The notes: generated by a model not told the origin, from the letters alone. Positions 1-8,510 are shown, numbered from the stretch's first letter. The stretch is 64,000 bases of DNA from Enterococcus casseliflavus NBRC 100478 (GCF_001544095.1 NZ_BCPT01000010.1:1-64000); one strand, 5' to 3'. Numbers and translations: made by a program.

Positions 1-11
1 TTTTTTAGGTA

Positions 12-686
12 TTATTTCAGTTGATCCTTTGCCAATAAATCATACACATACTTCAATGAGGTAGCTTCGCCATATAACTGAAGATCTGCTTTTTCCTCTG
101 GGGAATAGACTTGATCAAAGCTTTGATCGGGAATCAGCACGACATCGATGCCCGCACGTGTCGCGGCTGTTGCTCCCACAAGAGAATCTTCCATGACTAA
201 AGCTTTTTCTGCTGCGACTTGCGCTTTTTCTAAAGTCAGCAAGTACGGTGCTGGATCAGGCTTATGGGCGGAGACGTCATCGCCAAAGGTCTGATAGTCA
301 AAGGCCTGCAACAAATCGAAATGCGTCAACAATTCAGAGGCTCTTTTTTTCATCGTCGAGGTGGCTAATGCCGTTTGGAAGCCTTTCTCACGAGCCAAGG
401 CGATGGTTTCTTTCGCATAGGGTTTGGTTTTGAAGGTGCCATCGGTTATTTGCTGGGCAATATAGACTTCCCGTTCTGCTCGTAATTCCTGCACCCGCTG
501 CTGACCGCCTACGAGGTCGGCTAATTTAGTGGCAGTCTGTTGCCAACTTTGACCACGCCAACCAAAAATATCAGCGGCTGTAATCGGAAGCTCATACTTT
601 TTAAATAGCGCCAACCACCCATCAAAATAGACTCTTTCGGTATCGACTAACAATCCATCAAAATCAAAAATCAAAAGTTCTTTCAT
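12..686 (-). CDS. HAD-superfamily hydrolase, beta-phosphoglucomutase-like
   Basis: A 224-residue cytosolic protein of the haloacid dehalogenase family. Motif I, DFDGLLVDT, sits at residues 8-16 and carries the nucleophile and general-acid aspartates. A helical cap follows (about residues 20-95), then an ATSTM motif II near residue 109 and a motif III/IV region around K141PDP and the MEDS motif near residue 167. This order matches the phosphoglucomutase/phosphatase subgroup that acts on small sugar phosphates. The substrate cannot be read from sequence. The gene lies 46 bp downstream of proC on the same strand and may be co-transcribed with it. Its stop lies at the left edge of the window. Confidence 0.85.
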   Translation of the reverse strand: MKELLIFDFDGLLVDTERVYFDGWLALFKKYELPITAADIFGWRGQSWQQTATKLADLVGGQQRVQELRAEREVYIAQQITDGTFKTKPYAKETIALAREKGFQTALATSTMKKRASELLTHFDLLQAFDYQTFGDDVSAHKPDPAPYLLTLEKAQVAAEKALVMEDSLVGATAATRAGIDVVLIPDQSFDQVYSPEEKADLQLYGEATSLKYVYDLLAKDQLK

Positions 687-732
687 AAACGCTCCTTCGT
701 TTTGCTAAGATTTTTTCCTCACTCACTGGGGA

Positions 733-1533
733 TCAAGACATCTTCCGACTTTTGTCAGCAGCTGCTTGCACTGCTTTGATGACAGCCGCCCGAAAGCCAT
801 TTTCCTCTAAGGTTTTGACTGCTTGGATCGTTGTGCCCCCTGGCGAGCTGACACGATCCTTTAAGACGCCTGGGTGTTCCTTCGTCTCTAATACCATCTT
901 CGCTGCGCCTAATACCGCTTGAGCAGCAAATTCATACGCCATCGGACGCGGCATTCCTTCTGCCACTGCTCCATCTGCCAAAGCTTCAATGAACAAATAC
1001 GTGTAGGCTGGTGAAGAACCGCTGACACCAATGACTGCATCGATCATGCTTTCTGGTACTTGCTCGGCTTTGCCCAGGCTTTCAAAAAGCTGTTTGACTT
1101 CGTTGGCTTCGGCTTCCGTCACTTGACCGTTGGGACTGATAGAAGACATCCCTTCCCCCACCAGTGCAGGGGTATTTGGCATGACCCGCACGATTTTGTG
1201 CGCACCGATGATTTCTTCCATTTGCGCGATCGTCACACCCGCAGCAATAGATACTAGCAAATGCTCCTTGGTCAAGCCCTCTTTTAAATCAGCAAGCAAG
1301 CTGGGAAAGACAAAAGGTTTGACTGCTAAGACGAGGATCTCCGCTTTTTCGGTGACATCTGCTAGCTTAGTTGTCCCAGTGATTCCGGTTTCTTTTTCTA
1401 ATTGTGCCAAAGTCGGCTCGTAGCGATGGTTATAAACCAAGATCTCTGCTGGTTCATACAGGTTTGCTGCAATCAAGCCGTTGATGATGGCTTTTGCCAT
1501 GTTACCGGCTCCTAAAAAGGCGATTTTTCTCAT
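733..1533 (-). CDS. proC: Pyrroline-5-carboxylate reductase
   Basis: Catalyses the last step of proline synthesis, the NAD(P)H-dependent reduction of 1-pyrroline-5-carboxylate to proline in the cytosol. The N-terminus has the Rossmann glycine motif GAGNMAKAI. The C-terminal dimerisation domain carries the family signature around SPGGTT, and GVSGSSPAY near residue 175 is also typical. The 266-residue length is normal. An in-frame GTG three codons upstream is possible, but GGAG lies directly before that GTG and ten bases before this ATG, so I start at 1533. No other proline gene is adjacent. Confidence 0.93.
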   Translation of the reverse strand: MRKIAFLGAGNMAKAIINGLIAANLYEPAEILVYNHRYEPTLAQLEKETGITGTTKLADVTEKAEILVLAVKPFVFPSLLADLKEGLTKEHLLVSIAAGVTIAQMEEIIGAHKIVRVMPNTPALVGEGMSSISPNGQVTEAEANEVKQLFESLGKAEQVPESMIDAVIGVSGSSPAYTYLFIEALADGAVAEGMPRPMAYEFAAQAVLGAAKMVLETKEHPGVLKDRVSSPGGTTIQAVKTLEENGFRAAVIKAVQAAADKSRKMS

Positions 1534-1574
1534 AGATTTCACGCTCCACTTCTGATTTTGGTACCACTTTTTGC

Positions 1575-1603
1575 TAAAAAAGCCTAATCAATGACTAGGC
1601 TTC
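1575..1603 (-). terminator. Terminator of the GntR gene
   Basis: A hairpin with arms AGCCTA and TAGGCT overlaps the last codons and stop of the upstream GntR gene. On the minus strand it is followed by a T run at 1575-1580. Confidence 0.7.
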
Positions 1604-2296
1604 AAACTCGATCATATACGGATGCAAGGCGGTGTTATAGATCCCTTCTGTATATTCTACCACTTCTCCTTGTAGATCATACGAATAACGGGTTCGTTTC
1701 AAGGCAGCGACCTCTGGCGTGATCATAAACTTCTGTTGCTCTTCGGTCAAGGTCGTTGCCACGAACGCATCTTGAAAGCGATCGATGATCATTCGATGTT
1801 CATCCAATAGGCGATACAATGATTTTTCTTCAAAGACCTCGATGGAGGTACCCTTTAGCTGCTTTGGCAAATGGTACTCATAGTAAATAAAGGGTTGGTG
1901 GTCAAAATAATACATGCGACGTAAACGCATGACTTCTTTGCCCATCAAAGAATACGCGGGGTGCTCAGGCGCAAGTTCGACTAATTCATAGCTGAGGTTT
2001 TTCTTCGTGTATTCCTTGCCAGTCTTTTCAAGCAATTGGCTAAACGTCGTGCCTTTTGACAGCTTGTTATAAGGGCGATTGCTTAAAACCGTCGTCCCAC
2101 GTCCGCTGCGTTTTTCCACATACTCATCTGCCGCTAACAATTCGATGGCTTTGCGGACAGTGATCTTGCTGACATTGAAGGTGGCTTCCAATTCTGTTTC
2201 CGTCGGTAAAAATGAACCAATCGGGTAGCGACCCGACATGATGTCTTCTTTGAGCTTATCGGCAACATCACGGTAAAGAATGTGTTTGCGTTTCAT
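1595..2296 (-). CDS. GntR-family transcriptional regulator with UTRA domain
   Basis: A 233-residue repressor-type regulator. An N-terminal winged helix-turn-helix covers about residues 5-75, including the phrase SGRYPIGSFLPTE and VSKITVRKAIE typical of GntR. A UTRA ligand-binding domain follows (about 90-230), as in HutC/TreR-type proteins that sense small metabolites, often sugar phosphates. It stands alone between ftsK and proC, so its ligand and target cannot be inferred from context. It has its own terminator. Confidence 0.88.
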   Translation of the reverse strand: MKRKHILYRDVADKLKEDIMSGRYPIGSFLPTETELEATFNVSKITVRKAIELLAADEYVEKRSGRGTTVLSNRPYNKLSKGTTFSQLLEKTGKEYTKKNLSYELVELAPEHPAYSLMGKEVMRLRRMYYFDHQPFIYYEYHLPKQLKGTSIEVFEEKSLYRLLDEHRMIIDRFQDAFVATTLTEEQQKFMITPEVAALKRTRYSYDLQGEVVEYTEGIYNTALHPYMIEFEA

Positions 2297-2337
2297 TGCT
2301 ATCTCGCCTTTCTCTCATTGGATTGGTCTTGTTCTCC

Positions 2338-4776
2338 TTATTCATCAAAGGTAGGAATGTCTTCTGGTTGCGGCTCGATCAAGACTTTCCGCGGCTTGCT
2401 GCCTTCAGAAGGGCCAACGACACCTTGATCTTCTAATTCATCCACTAACCGAGCCGCTCGGTTATAGCCGATGCGAAAACGTCGCTGCAAGAGAGAAACG
2501 CTGGCGGTCTGCATTTCCACCACAAGGGCTTTGGCATCTTCGAATAGCTCATCTTGCGGTTGTCCGCTGCTGCCGGTACTCGTTTCTTCCTCAGTGACCA
2601 TCATTTTTTCTTCATAATTGGCTTCTTGCTGATCGGTCACGAATTCAACCACTCGTTCGACTTCTTGGTCGGAGATAAAGGCCCCTTGGACCCGAATCGG
2701 TTTGTTCTCACCCATCGGCAGATACAGCATGTCGCCGCGTCCCAGCAGTTTTTCGGCTCCGTTCCCATCAATGATGGTCCGCGAATCGACACCGCTGGAA
2801 ACCGCAAAGGCCATCCGTGATGGAACATTGGCTTTGATGATCCCTGTAATGACATCCACACTTGGTCGTTGCGTTGCTAGTATCATATGGATACCTGCTG
2901 CCCGTGCCATTTGCGCCAAACGAATGATGGCATCTTCGACTTCGTTGCTGGCAACCATCATCAAGTCGGCTAACTCATCGACGATCACTACAATGAATGG
3001 CAAGATCGGACGATTTTCGCCGTCTTCTAAATTCTTATTGATCACTAAATCGTTGTAGCCAGTAATGTTTCGGACCCCAGTTGCCGCAAATTTTTCGTAG
3101 CGCTCTTCCATTTCCTTGACCACTTTTTGCAACGCTTGCGCCGCTTTGCGGGGATTTGTCACGACAGGTGTCAAGAGATGGGGAATCCCATTATAAACAT
3201 TTAATTCAACCATTTTCGGGTCGATCATCATCAGTTTGACTTCATGGGGTTTTGCCCGCATCAAAATACTGGTGATGATGCCGTTGATGGCTACGGACTT
3301 CCCGCTCCCGGTCGATCCGGCAATCAAGAGATGGGGCATTTTCGTTAAGTCTGCCGTTTGGACACGGCCAGAAATATCGCGTCCTAAAGGTACTTCTAAT
3401 AGTTTATCTGGATGATCCGGTTGAGCTTCGATCACTTCTCGGAATGAAACCATGCTGACTGCACTGTTTGGAACTTCGATCCCAATCAATGATTTCCCTG
3501 GGATCGGCGCTTCCATCCGCACATCTTTGGCAGCTAAAGCCAAGGCGATATCGTCGGTCAACCCGACGATTTTGCTGACTTTGACCCCTACTGCTGGTTG
3601 AACTTCGAATTTGGTTACTGCTGGTCCTAAGCTGGCTTTGACGACTTTTGCGTCAACACCGAAGCTTTGGAAGGTAGTTTCTAAGACACCGATATTTTGT
3701 TCGATCCTTTTGTACTCGCTGCTTTGATCCGTTGAAGGGATCGAATCGAGTAATTGCGCTGAAGGCAATTCATAATCACGATTTTCAGCTTCTTCCGAAA
3801 TCTCAAATTCCAATACTTCACCATCATCATCAAGGATCTCCCCGTCTTCATTGACCTTTTTGCTTGGTCCTGGTTTGTTTCCTGCTGGATGTGGTGCTTG
3901 AGCGGCTTCTGGTCCCGCCGCTTGCGGCAATTCCTGGAAGTGGTCGATGGGTACAAAGCTCAACTGCTCTGGTTCAAAATCAGCTGGTGCTTGCATCTGC
4001 TGTTCTTTTGCTGATTTTTCGTCTTCTGTCATTGGTCGGACTTGATTCTTTTCTTTGATCTCTGCCATGACTGCTGCTCGTTCGGCTTCTTTTTTGGCTT
4101 CTTTCGCAGCTTGTTTCTCTGCTGCTCGTTCCGCTTTGCGGGCTTCTCGTTCGGCTTGCTTTTCTGGAGAGCCTTCTAACAACCGCTGCAGCTTGTCACC
4201 AGCTGCTTGCAGGTGCTCGACTAACTCGTGGCTGCTCATTTGGCTGAACAAGAACGCCCCAATCAGTATGAGTAAAACAGCGATGATGTAGCTGCCGATC
4301 TGGGAAACAAGAAAATAGGTCGCCCCATAGAGCATGGCGCCAATCATTCCGCCCCCGACATTTTGGGTCACTTGGCTGCGCCGAATATCGCCTAACAGCG
4401 TCATCCACGTCGTTTGGAAGATATTGGCTTGTTCTCCCACCACATTACTAAAGATTTGCGCATGGAGGATGATCAGTAAACCAAAATACACCAATACACA
4501 GCCAATCACTCGTCGAATACTCTTAAAGCGAGCATCGGTCGTTTTGATCGCTAACCAGACACCATAAGCGGCTAGGGCAACACTCAAAAATTGGTACGTG
4601 TTTCCGCCAACGATCCGAAATCCGTTGGCAATCAAGGTTCCTAAAAAACCTAAATGGAAAAAGCCAAATATCGAAAACAAGACAAAGAGCAGGCCGACGC
4701 CGACCAGCATTAATTTCTCTTGCTGTTTTTGTTGTTTTTTTGTTTTGCGTTTCTTTGCGCGTTTTTTTTGCGCCAT
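2338..4776 (-). CDS. ftsK: DNA translocase FtsK/SpoIIIE
   Basis: Septum-located DNA pump that clears chromosome ends from the closing division site. The N-terminal third has a lysine-rich start and four hydrophobic membrane segments (about residues 20-185). A charged linker rich in Lys, Glu and Ala follows (200-320). The motor domain has Walker A GSTGSGKSV and Walker B VVIVDELADLMMV. The C-terminal winged-helix gamma domain (about 745-812) includes the RRFRIGYNRAARLVDELE signature that reads KOPS/SRS DNA. I choose the ATG at 4776, six codons into the open frame, because GAGGG precedes it at good spacing. The length of 812 residues is usual. Confidence 0.95.
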   Translation of the reverse strand: MAQKKRAKKRKTKKQQKQQEKLMLVGVGLLFVLFSIFGFFHLGFLGTLIANGFRIVGGNTYQFLSVALAAYGVWLAIKTTDARFKSIRRVIGCVLVYFGLLIILHAQIFSNVVGEQANIFQTTWMTLLGDIRRSQVTQNVGGGMIGAMLYGATYFLVSQIGSYIIAVLLILIGAFLFSQMSSHELVEHLQAAGDKLQRLLEGSPEKQAEREARKAERAAEKQAAKEAKKEAERAAVMAEIKEKNQVRPMTEDEKSAKEQQMQAPADFEPEQLSFVPIDHFQELPQAAGPEAAQAPHPAGNKPGPSKKVNEDGEILDDDGEVLEFEISEEAENRDYELPSAQLLDSIPSTDQSSEYKRIEQNIGVLETTFQSFGVDAKVVKASLGPAVTKFEVQPAVGVKVSKIVGLTDDIALALAAKDVRMEAPIPGKSLIGIEVPNSAVSMVSFREVIEAQPDHPDKLLEVPLGRDISGRVQTADLTKMPHLLIAGSTGSGKSVAINGIITSILMRAKPHEVKLMMIDPKMVELNVYNGIPHLLTPVVTNPRKAAQALQKVVKEMEERYEKFAATGVRNITGYNDLVINKNLEDGENRPILPFIVVIVDELADLMMVASNEVEDAIIRLAQMARAAGIHMILATQRPSVDVITGIIKANVPSRMAFAVSSGVDSRTIIDGNGAEKLLGRGDMLYLPMGENKPIRVQGAFISDQEVERVVEFVTDQQEANYEEKMMVTEEETSTGSSGQPQDELFEDAKALVVEMQTASVSLLQRRFRIGYNRAARLVDELEDQGVVGPSEGSKPRKVLIEPQPEDIPTFDE

Positions 4777-4871
4777 TTCTATCCCTCTTTTCATCTTTCC
4801 CTATTATAACGAAAAAAGAAGGCGAACAAAAGTTTTCCTGTGAGAAATTTTGGTTAGCTGTTGGAATTTAA

Positions 4872-4921
4872 GGAAAAAAGAGGATGTCTGCCAGATATAG
4901 CAGTGATCATCCTCTTTTTAG
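4872..4921 (-). terminator. Terminator of the toxin-antitoxin operon
   Basis: Inverted arms AAAGAGGATG and CATCCTCTTT enclose the stop of the PIN gene. On the minus strand the second arm runs into TTTTTT. The arm overlaps the last codons of the toxin gene. Confidence 0.65.
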
Positions 4922-5344
4922 CTGCTGCACAAATTCAGCGACTGTATAGACAATCAGTCCCGATGATTCAAAATCATCTGTATTGGTCGTTACTAGACTG
5001 TCGATTTGATTTCGCTTCGCACAAGCTGCTAAAACAGCATCCTCAAAATCTATCATTGTTGAATCAAGCGCCTGAAGGCAATCTGCTTCCGTAACGGTTA
5101 AGACGGTATGCACTTGGATCAGTTTTTTGACTTCCCTCCGAGCATCGACTCCTGCTGCTCCATCGAGAATATAGAAAAGATCCGTTAAGGTACTTGCCGT
5201 AATCACGCCCTCGCAAAGTCCATAAATGGAACTGTTGTATATCTGTTTGATGGCTTCTTGATGGCTTTTAGACCCTCTTCCTAATAAATAGTCAAGGATC
5301 ACATTGGTGTCAATCACGACTCGTTTGGCTTTGTATTTAGTCAT
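4907..5344 (-). CDS. PIN-domain protein, probable toxin of a type II toxin-antitoxin pair
   Basis: A 145-residue PIN-fold protein, the nuclease type found in VapC-like toxins that cut RNA. Acidic residues of the expected active site are visible: VVIDTNVILDYLL at the N-terminus, DFEDAVLAACA near residue 98 and TTNTDDF near residue 118. It lies 7 bp downstream of an AbrB-type gene, the usual antitoxin-then-toxin order. The ribosome binding site GGGAG is about 12 bases from the ATG, a little far, so translation may be coupled. The RNA target is unknown. It could also be a stand-alone PIN nuclease, but the pairing favours a toxin. Confidence 0.8.
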   Translation of the reverse strand: MTKYKAKRVVIDTNVILDYLLGRGSKSHQEAIKQIYNSSIYGLCEGVITASTLTDLFYILDGAAGVDARREVKKLIQVHTVLTVTEADCLQALDSTMIDFEDAVLAACAKRNQIDSLVTTNTDDFESSGLIVYTVAEFVQQLKRG

Positions 5345-5351
5345 GCTTATT

Positions 5352-5669
5352 TTATTCTCCCAGATATTTTTTCCTACGCCGTTCGTTTCTTACTTTTTTG
5401 ATGTCCACAACGTCAGGTGTTTCAAATGAATCTGCTAAAATGCCTTGCAAAGAATCGACTAAACGAAGTTTCTCCTCTGGGGACAACTCTCCTACTGACT
5501 GCTTTTCTGTAATAACTAACTGTTTTTTGCCATTGACTTCTTCTGCCAGTTCCATTTCTAGTTCAGAACCTACCTGGAGATCCAATTTCCGAATCATTTT
5601 CTTAGACAAGCGAACCCCCTGTCCGTTGCCCCACTTAATCAAATGAGCGGTCTCTTTATAATGTTCCAC
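5352..5669 (-). CDS. AbrB/MazE-like antitoxin
   Basis: A 105-residue DNA-binding protein with an N-terminal swapped-hairpin AbrB/SpoVT fold: IKWGNGQGVRLSKKMIRKL at about residues 11-29, then LQVGSELEMEL. The C-terminal half is charged (ESP-type acidic stretch, then RRKKYLGE) and would wrap the PIN toxin. The start is a GTG at 5669 preceded by a long GGGGGGAG. It leads the two-gene operon, which has a TATAAT -10 and a 24-bp palindrome upstream, so autorepression by the toxin-antitoxin complex is likely (inferred). Confidence 0.8.
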   Translation of the reverse strand: MEHYKETAHLIKWGNGQGVRLSKKMIRKLDLQVGSELEMELAEEVNGKKQLVITEKQSVGELSPEEKLRLVDSLQGILADSFETPDVVDIKKVRNERRRKKYLGE

Positions 5670-5710
5670 TCGGCTCCCCCCTCTTTATCGGATTTTCCTT
5701 ACTATCGATC

Positions 5711-5750
5711 ATTATAACATGAGCACGTATATGTATACACAAGTATATAC
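5711..5750 (-). promoter_or_regulatory. Promoter -10 and palindromic operator of the toxin-antitoxin operon
   Basis: On the minus strand a TATAAT lies at 5711-5716. Just upstream, 5727-5750 is an imperfect 24-bp palindrome with arms GTATAT and ATATAC, covering the -35 zone. AbrB-type antitoxins commonly bind such sites; binding here is inferred. Confidence 0.5.
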
Positions 5751-5796
5751 TTCAATCGTTCCTTCTTTCCTTAAATACGCAAAAGAAATGAATGTA

Positions 5797-5832
5797 TAAA
5801 AAAACACCAGCTGCTAAGCAGCCAGTGTATCT
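5797..5832 (-). terminator. Terminator of the amino-acid ABC operon
   Basis: Arms ACACTGGCTGC and GCAGCTGGTGT on the minus strand form a hairpin with two internal mismatches and are followed by seven T. It lies just after the stop of the substrate-binding protein gene. Confidence 0.75.
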
Positions 5833-5844
5833 TGTTGACTTGTT

Positions 5845-6648
5845 TTAGTTTGGTGTGACATCTTCGCCAAACCACTTTTCAGAGATTTCAGCAAAGGTGC
5901 CATTGTCTTGCAATTCTTTCAAGCCATCATTGATTTTATCTGCCATGGCTTGATCGTCTTTACGCACACCTACAGCAAAATCTTCTGCTTCAAAGGGGCT
6001 TTCGATTTCGTTGAAGTCATCGGTTTTGCCTGTTTGAGTCAAATAATATTCTGCGTAGACGCGGTCGATCAAAAGACCGTCGATCCGACCGTTTTCTAGA
6101 TCGATAAAGGCTTCATTAAAGCTGGCATACAAGGTTGCGTCATTGCCGTCTACGAGATCCTTCAGAACTTCCGGTTGGTTGTTGAAGGTCTCATAACCAG
6201 AAGAACCTTCTTGGGCACCTAAGACTTTGCCCTCCATATCATCAAAGCTAGTAATGCCGCTGGCTTTCGCTGTGACTAAGACTTGTTTGTTTTCCATATA
6301 AGTATCTGTAAACAATACTTTTTCTTCACGAGCTGCGGTTTTGGTATACCCGTTCCAGATCATATCGATGGTGCCATTGCTTAGTTCGGTTTCTTTCATG
6401 GACCAATCGATTGGTTGAAATTTGACTTTGGTTCCTGTTAGATCCAAAATCGCTGTGGCTAAATCCACATCAAACCCAACGATGTTGCCTTGGTCGTCTT
6501 TAAAGCCCATCGGTACGAAGGTATCGTCTAGGCCGACGATCACTTCTTCTTTGTCAGCGGCACTTGTTGTGGTGTCATTGCTGCTGCCACACGCCCCTAA
6601 TAAAAATACACTTGCTGCTGCGATTCCCATCAATAGTAATTTTTTCAT
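5845..6648 (-). CDS. Amino-acid ABC transporter substrate-binding lipoprotein
   Basis: A 267-residue lipoprotein that captures an amino acid outside the membrane. The signal peptide ends in the lipobox LGAC at residues 17-20, followed by a Ser/Thr linker. The mature part is a family 3 solute-binding protein with VGLDDTFVPMGF, the FDVDLATAI motif and WNGYT, all typical of polar amino-acid binders. It is the third gene of a permease-ATPase-binding protein operon and starts 13 bp after the ATPase stop. The T-box leader upstream suggests histidine or threonine as substrate (see the leader entries); sequence alone does not fix this. Confidence 0.9.
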   Translation of the reverse strand: MKKLLLMGIAAASVFLLGACGSSNDTTTSAADKEEVIVGLDDTFVPMGFKDDQGNIVGFDVDLATAILDLTGTKVKFQPIDWSMKETELSNGTIDMIWNGYTKTAAREEKVLFTDTYMENKQVLVTAKASGITSFDDMEGKVLGAQEGSSGYETFNNQPEVLKDLVDGNDATLYASFNEAFIDLENGRIDGLLIDRVYAEYYLTQTGKTDDFNEIESPFEAEDFAVGVRKDDQAMADKINDGLKELQDNGTFAEISEKWFGEDVTPN

Positions 6649-6661
6649 TTTATTCTCCCCC

Positions 6662-7294
6662 TTATTCTCCTGCTACTTTTAATAATTGATCACCGATATT
6701 TTCGGCAAAAACCAAATCATGGGTCACCACGATCTGGGTCACTCCTTCTTTTTTCAGATCCAAGATCAGCTGTTCGACTTGCTGTCTCAAGCCTGGATCT
6801 AAGGCGCTGGTAGGCTCGTCATAGGCCAACACTTTGGGATTCATCGCCATCGCTCGTGCGATAGCCACCCGTTGCCGCTGCCCCCCGGACAATTGGAAGG
6901 GATATTGGGCTAGTAGGTCACTTAATCCTAGTTTTTCTGCCAACTGTTCGGCTTTTGCTGTATACGCGGCCTTGTCTTGTTTTAGCACCATTTTTGGCGC
7001 CAAAGTGATGTTTTCAAAAACTGACAAGTGCGGAAACAATTGGAAGTCTTGGAAGACGACACCGACGACTTGTTCTTGTTCTTTTGTGTCGGTGGGATCA
7101 AAGGCTTTGCCATCCAGCAAAAAGCTTCCAGAATCGATCGTTTCTAAACCAGCCAGTGTCCGAAGCAAGGTGGTTTTCCCGCCACCGGAAGGACCGACCA
7201 CCGCTAAGATACTGCCGTCTTCGATCGTCAAGTCTAGCTGATCGATGACTTTTTTAGCGCCAAATGACTTTGATACTTGTTTTAGTTCTAACAT
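6662..7294 (-). CDS. Amino-acid ABC transporter ATP-binding protein
   Basis: A 210-residue nucleotide-binding subunit of the polar amino-acid importer. Walker A is GPSGGGKTT (about residue 34), the ABC signature is LSGGQRQR (about 135), Walker B reads VLAYDEPTSALDP, and the switch histidine is in VVTHD. At 210 residues it is slightly shorter than the usual 240, because the C-terminus stops soon after the switch region. It starts 12 bp after the permease stop, with a good AGGAGG. Confidence 0.9.
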   Translation of the reverse strand: MLELKQVSKSFGAKKVIDQLDLTIEDGSILAVVGPSGGGKTTLLRTLAGLETIDSGSFLLDGKAFDPTDTKEQEQVVGVVFQDFQLFPHLSVFENITLAPKMVLKQDKAAYTAKAEQLAEKLGLSDLLAQYPFQLSGGQRQRVAIARAMAMNPKVLAYDEPTSALDPGLRQQVEQLILDLKKEGVTQIVVTHDLVFAENIGDQLLKVAGE

Positions 7295-7306
7295 ATGTGG
7301 TTCCTC

Positions 7307-7951
7307 CTAACGGTAATAGTCCAGTTTGGTCTCGATTTGTTTTAACAATAACGTAAAGACGCCTGTCATCACCAAGTAAATCAAGCCGACCCCAACTAAC
7401 GGAAGCAAGGTACTGTCTCGCTCCATGGCGATTTTCCCGATTCGCATCACGTCTGACAATCCTAAGATGTAAACGAGGGATGTGTCTTTGACAAGATTGA
7501 TGACTTCATTGCCGACAGATGGCAGGGTGATCTTGACGACTTGTGGGATGATAATTTTTTGGATCGTTTGGATCGGGGACAAACGCAAGACTTTCGCGGC
7601 TTCGTATTGTCCGGCTGGAATCGATTGGATCCCTCCACGGAAAATCTCGGCAAAATAAGCAGCGTAATTGATAATAAAGGCGATCAAGGCTGCTTCAAAG
7701 CGGTCAAAGACGATCCCTAAGATCGGCAGACCGTAGAATACGAAGATCAGCTGTAGCAATAAAGGCGTTCCTCGCATCAACCAAACGTAGACTTGCACGA
7801 TCAATTTCAAAATACGCAGGCGACTGGCTAAAACAAAGGCCAACAAGATGCCTAAGGGAATGGACCCGATTAAGGTCAGTGCGAACAATTTAACGGTGAT
7901 TCCAGTTCCTGAAATTAGTTGGGGCATAACATTGACTAAATACTCAAACAT
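7307..7951 (-). CDS. Amino-acid ABC transporter permease
   Basis: A 214-residue membrane subunit of the HisMQ/GlnP type, with about five transmembrane segments. The EAA loop that contacts the ATPase is visible as YEAAKVLRLSPIQTIQKIIIPQ near residue 130. The open frame extends nine codons further upstream, but AAGGAGG lies seven bases before the ATG at 7951, so that start is chosen. It is the first gene of the operon and is preceded by a long T-box leader. With one permease gene the importer probably uses a homodimer. Confidence 0.9.
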   Translation of the reverse strand: MFEYLVNVMPQLISGTGITVKLFALTLIGSIPLGILLAFVLASRLRILKLIVQVYVWLMRGTPLLLQLIFVFYGLPILGIVFDRFEAALIAFIINYAAYFAEIFRGGIQSIPAGQYEAAKVLRLSPIQTIQKIIIPQVVKITLPSVGNEVINLVKDTSLVYILGLSDVMRIGKIAMERDSTLLPLVGVGLIYLVMTGVFTLLLKQIETKLDYYR

Positions 7952-8091
7952 GGTGACTTCCTCCTTGATAGGTTTCAATTTCGATTGGCAGCGATACAGC
8001 TTCGCGACGGTTTGCTCCGACGCTTATGTGACGCTGGGCTTTGGCTGGTGAGGGGCAACTGGCAAGTTTCATTTTTCTAAAAAAGAAAAAC

Positions 8092-8145
8092 AAAAAAAGC
8101 GCACACTGGCATTTGCCAGAGGACGCTTGATACGTGGTTCCACCT
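8092..8145 (-). promoter_or_regulatory. Second T-box antiterminator/terminator module
   Basis: The T-box sequence AGGTGGAACCACG lies at 8133-8145 (minus strand) and is followed by a terminator hairpin at 8099-8127 with arms GCGTCC and a partner ending GTGCGC plus a T run at 8092-8098. Only about 75 bases separate it from the first terminator. They contain a stem III-like hairpin (CCTTTTCC and GGAAAGG) but no AGTA, GGTTGGTG or specifier region. This module therefore seems to lack its own codon-reading domain. Confidence 0.75.
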
Positions 8146-8223
8146 CAATTTGCCTTTCCTTCACAGGAAAAGGCCTCGTGCAGTCCTTGTGATCCTTCCA
8201 CTTTCGGTTTTCGGTGAGATGCA

Positions 8224-8510
8224 AAAAAAGAGAAAAAAAACGTCCCCTAGCCATTACAGCTAAAGGACGTTATCAACGCGGTTCCACCTTTGTTTATCAG
8301 TGCTTCACAGCAACTGAACTCAGAAAGTCATCAATCAATGACTGCTGCTGTAACGGGCAAACCCGGTCTCTCCTACTTTTCTTTCGGAAAAACGACTCCA
8401 AGATGTGTTTCACAACCATGCGTTATCTCTTTGCACCAACCAGAGACTCTCTTCAAACAGCAAGCCTTGCTACTCTTCTTTTCGATGTCTGTTTCATTAA
8501 GTTGTGTCTT
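8224..8510 (-). promoter_or_regulatory. T-box riboswitch leader of the amino-acid ABC operon
   Basis: A full T-box leader read on the minus strand. Stem I elements appear in order: GAAGAGTAGCAAG (AGTA loop-E strand), AGAGAGTCTCTGGTTGGTGC (distal loops), and GTGAAACACATCTTGGAG on the 3' side. The specifier follows GAAA and reads CAC (8405-8407), which would be histidine. The T-box AGGTGGAACCGCG lies at 8277-8289 and a terminator at 8240-8270, with arms ACGTCC/GGACGT and a T run. The T-box N position is A, which pairs with U73 and fits tRNA-Thr or tRNA-Gly better than tRNA-His, so amino-acid identity stays open. Confidence 0.85.
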
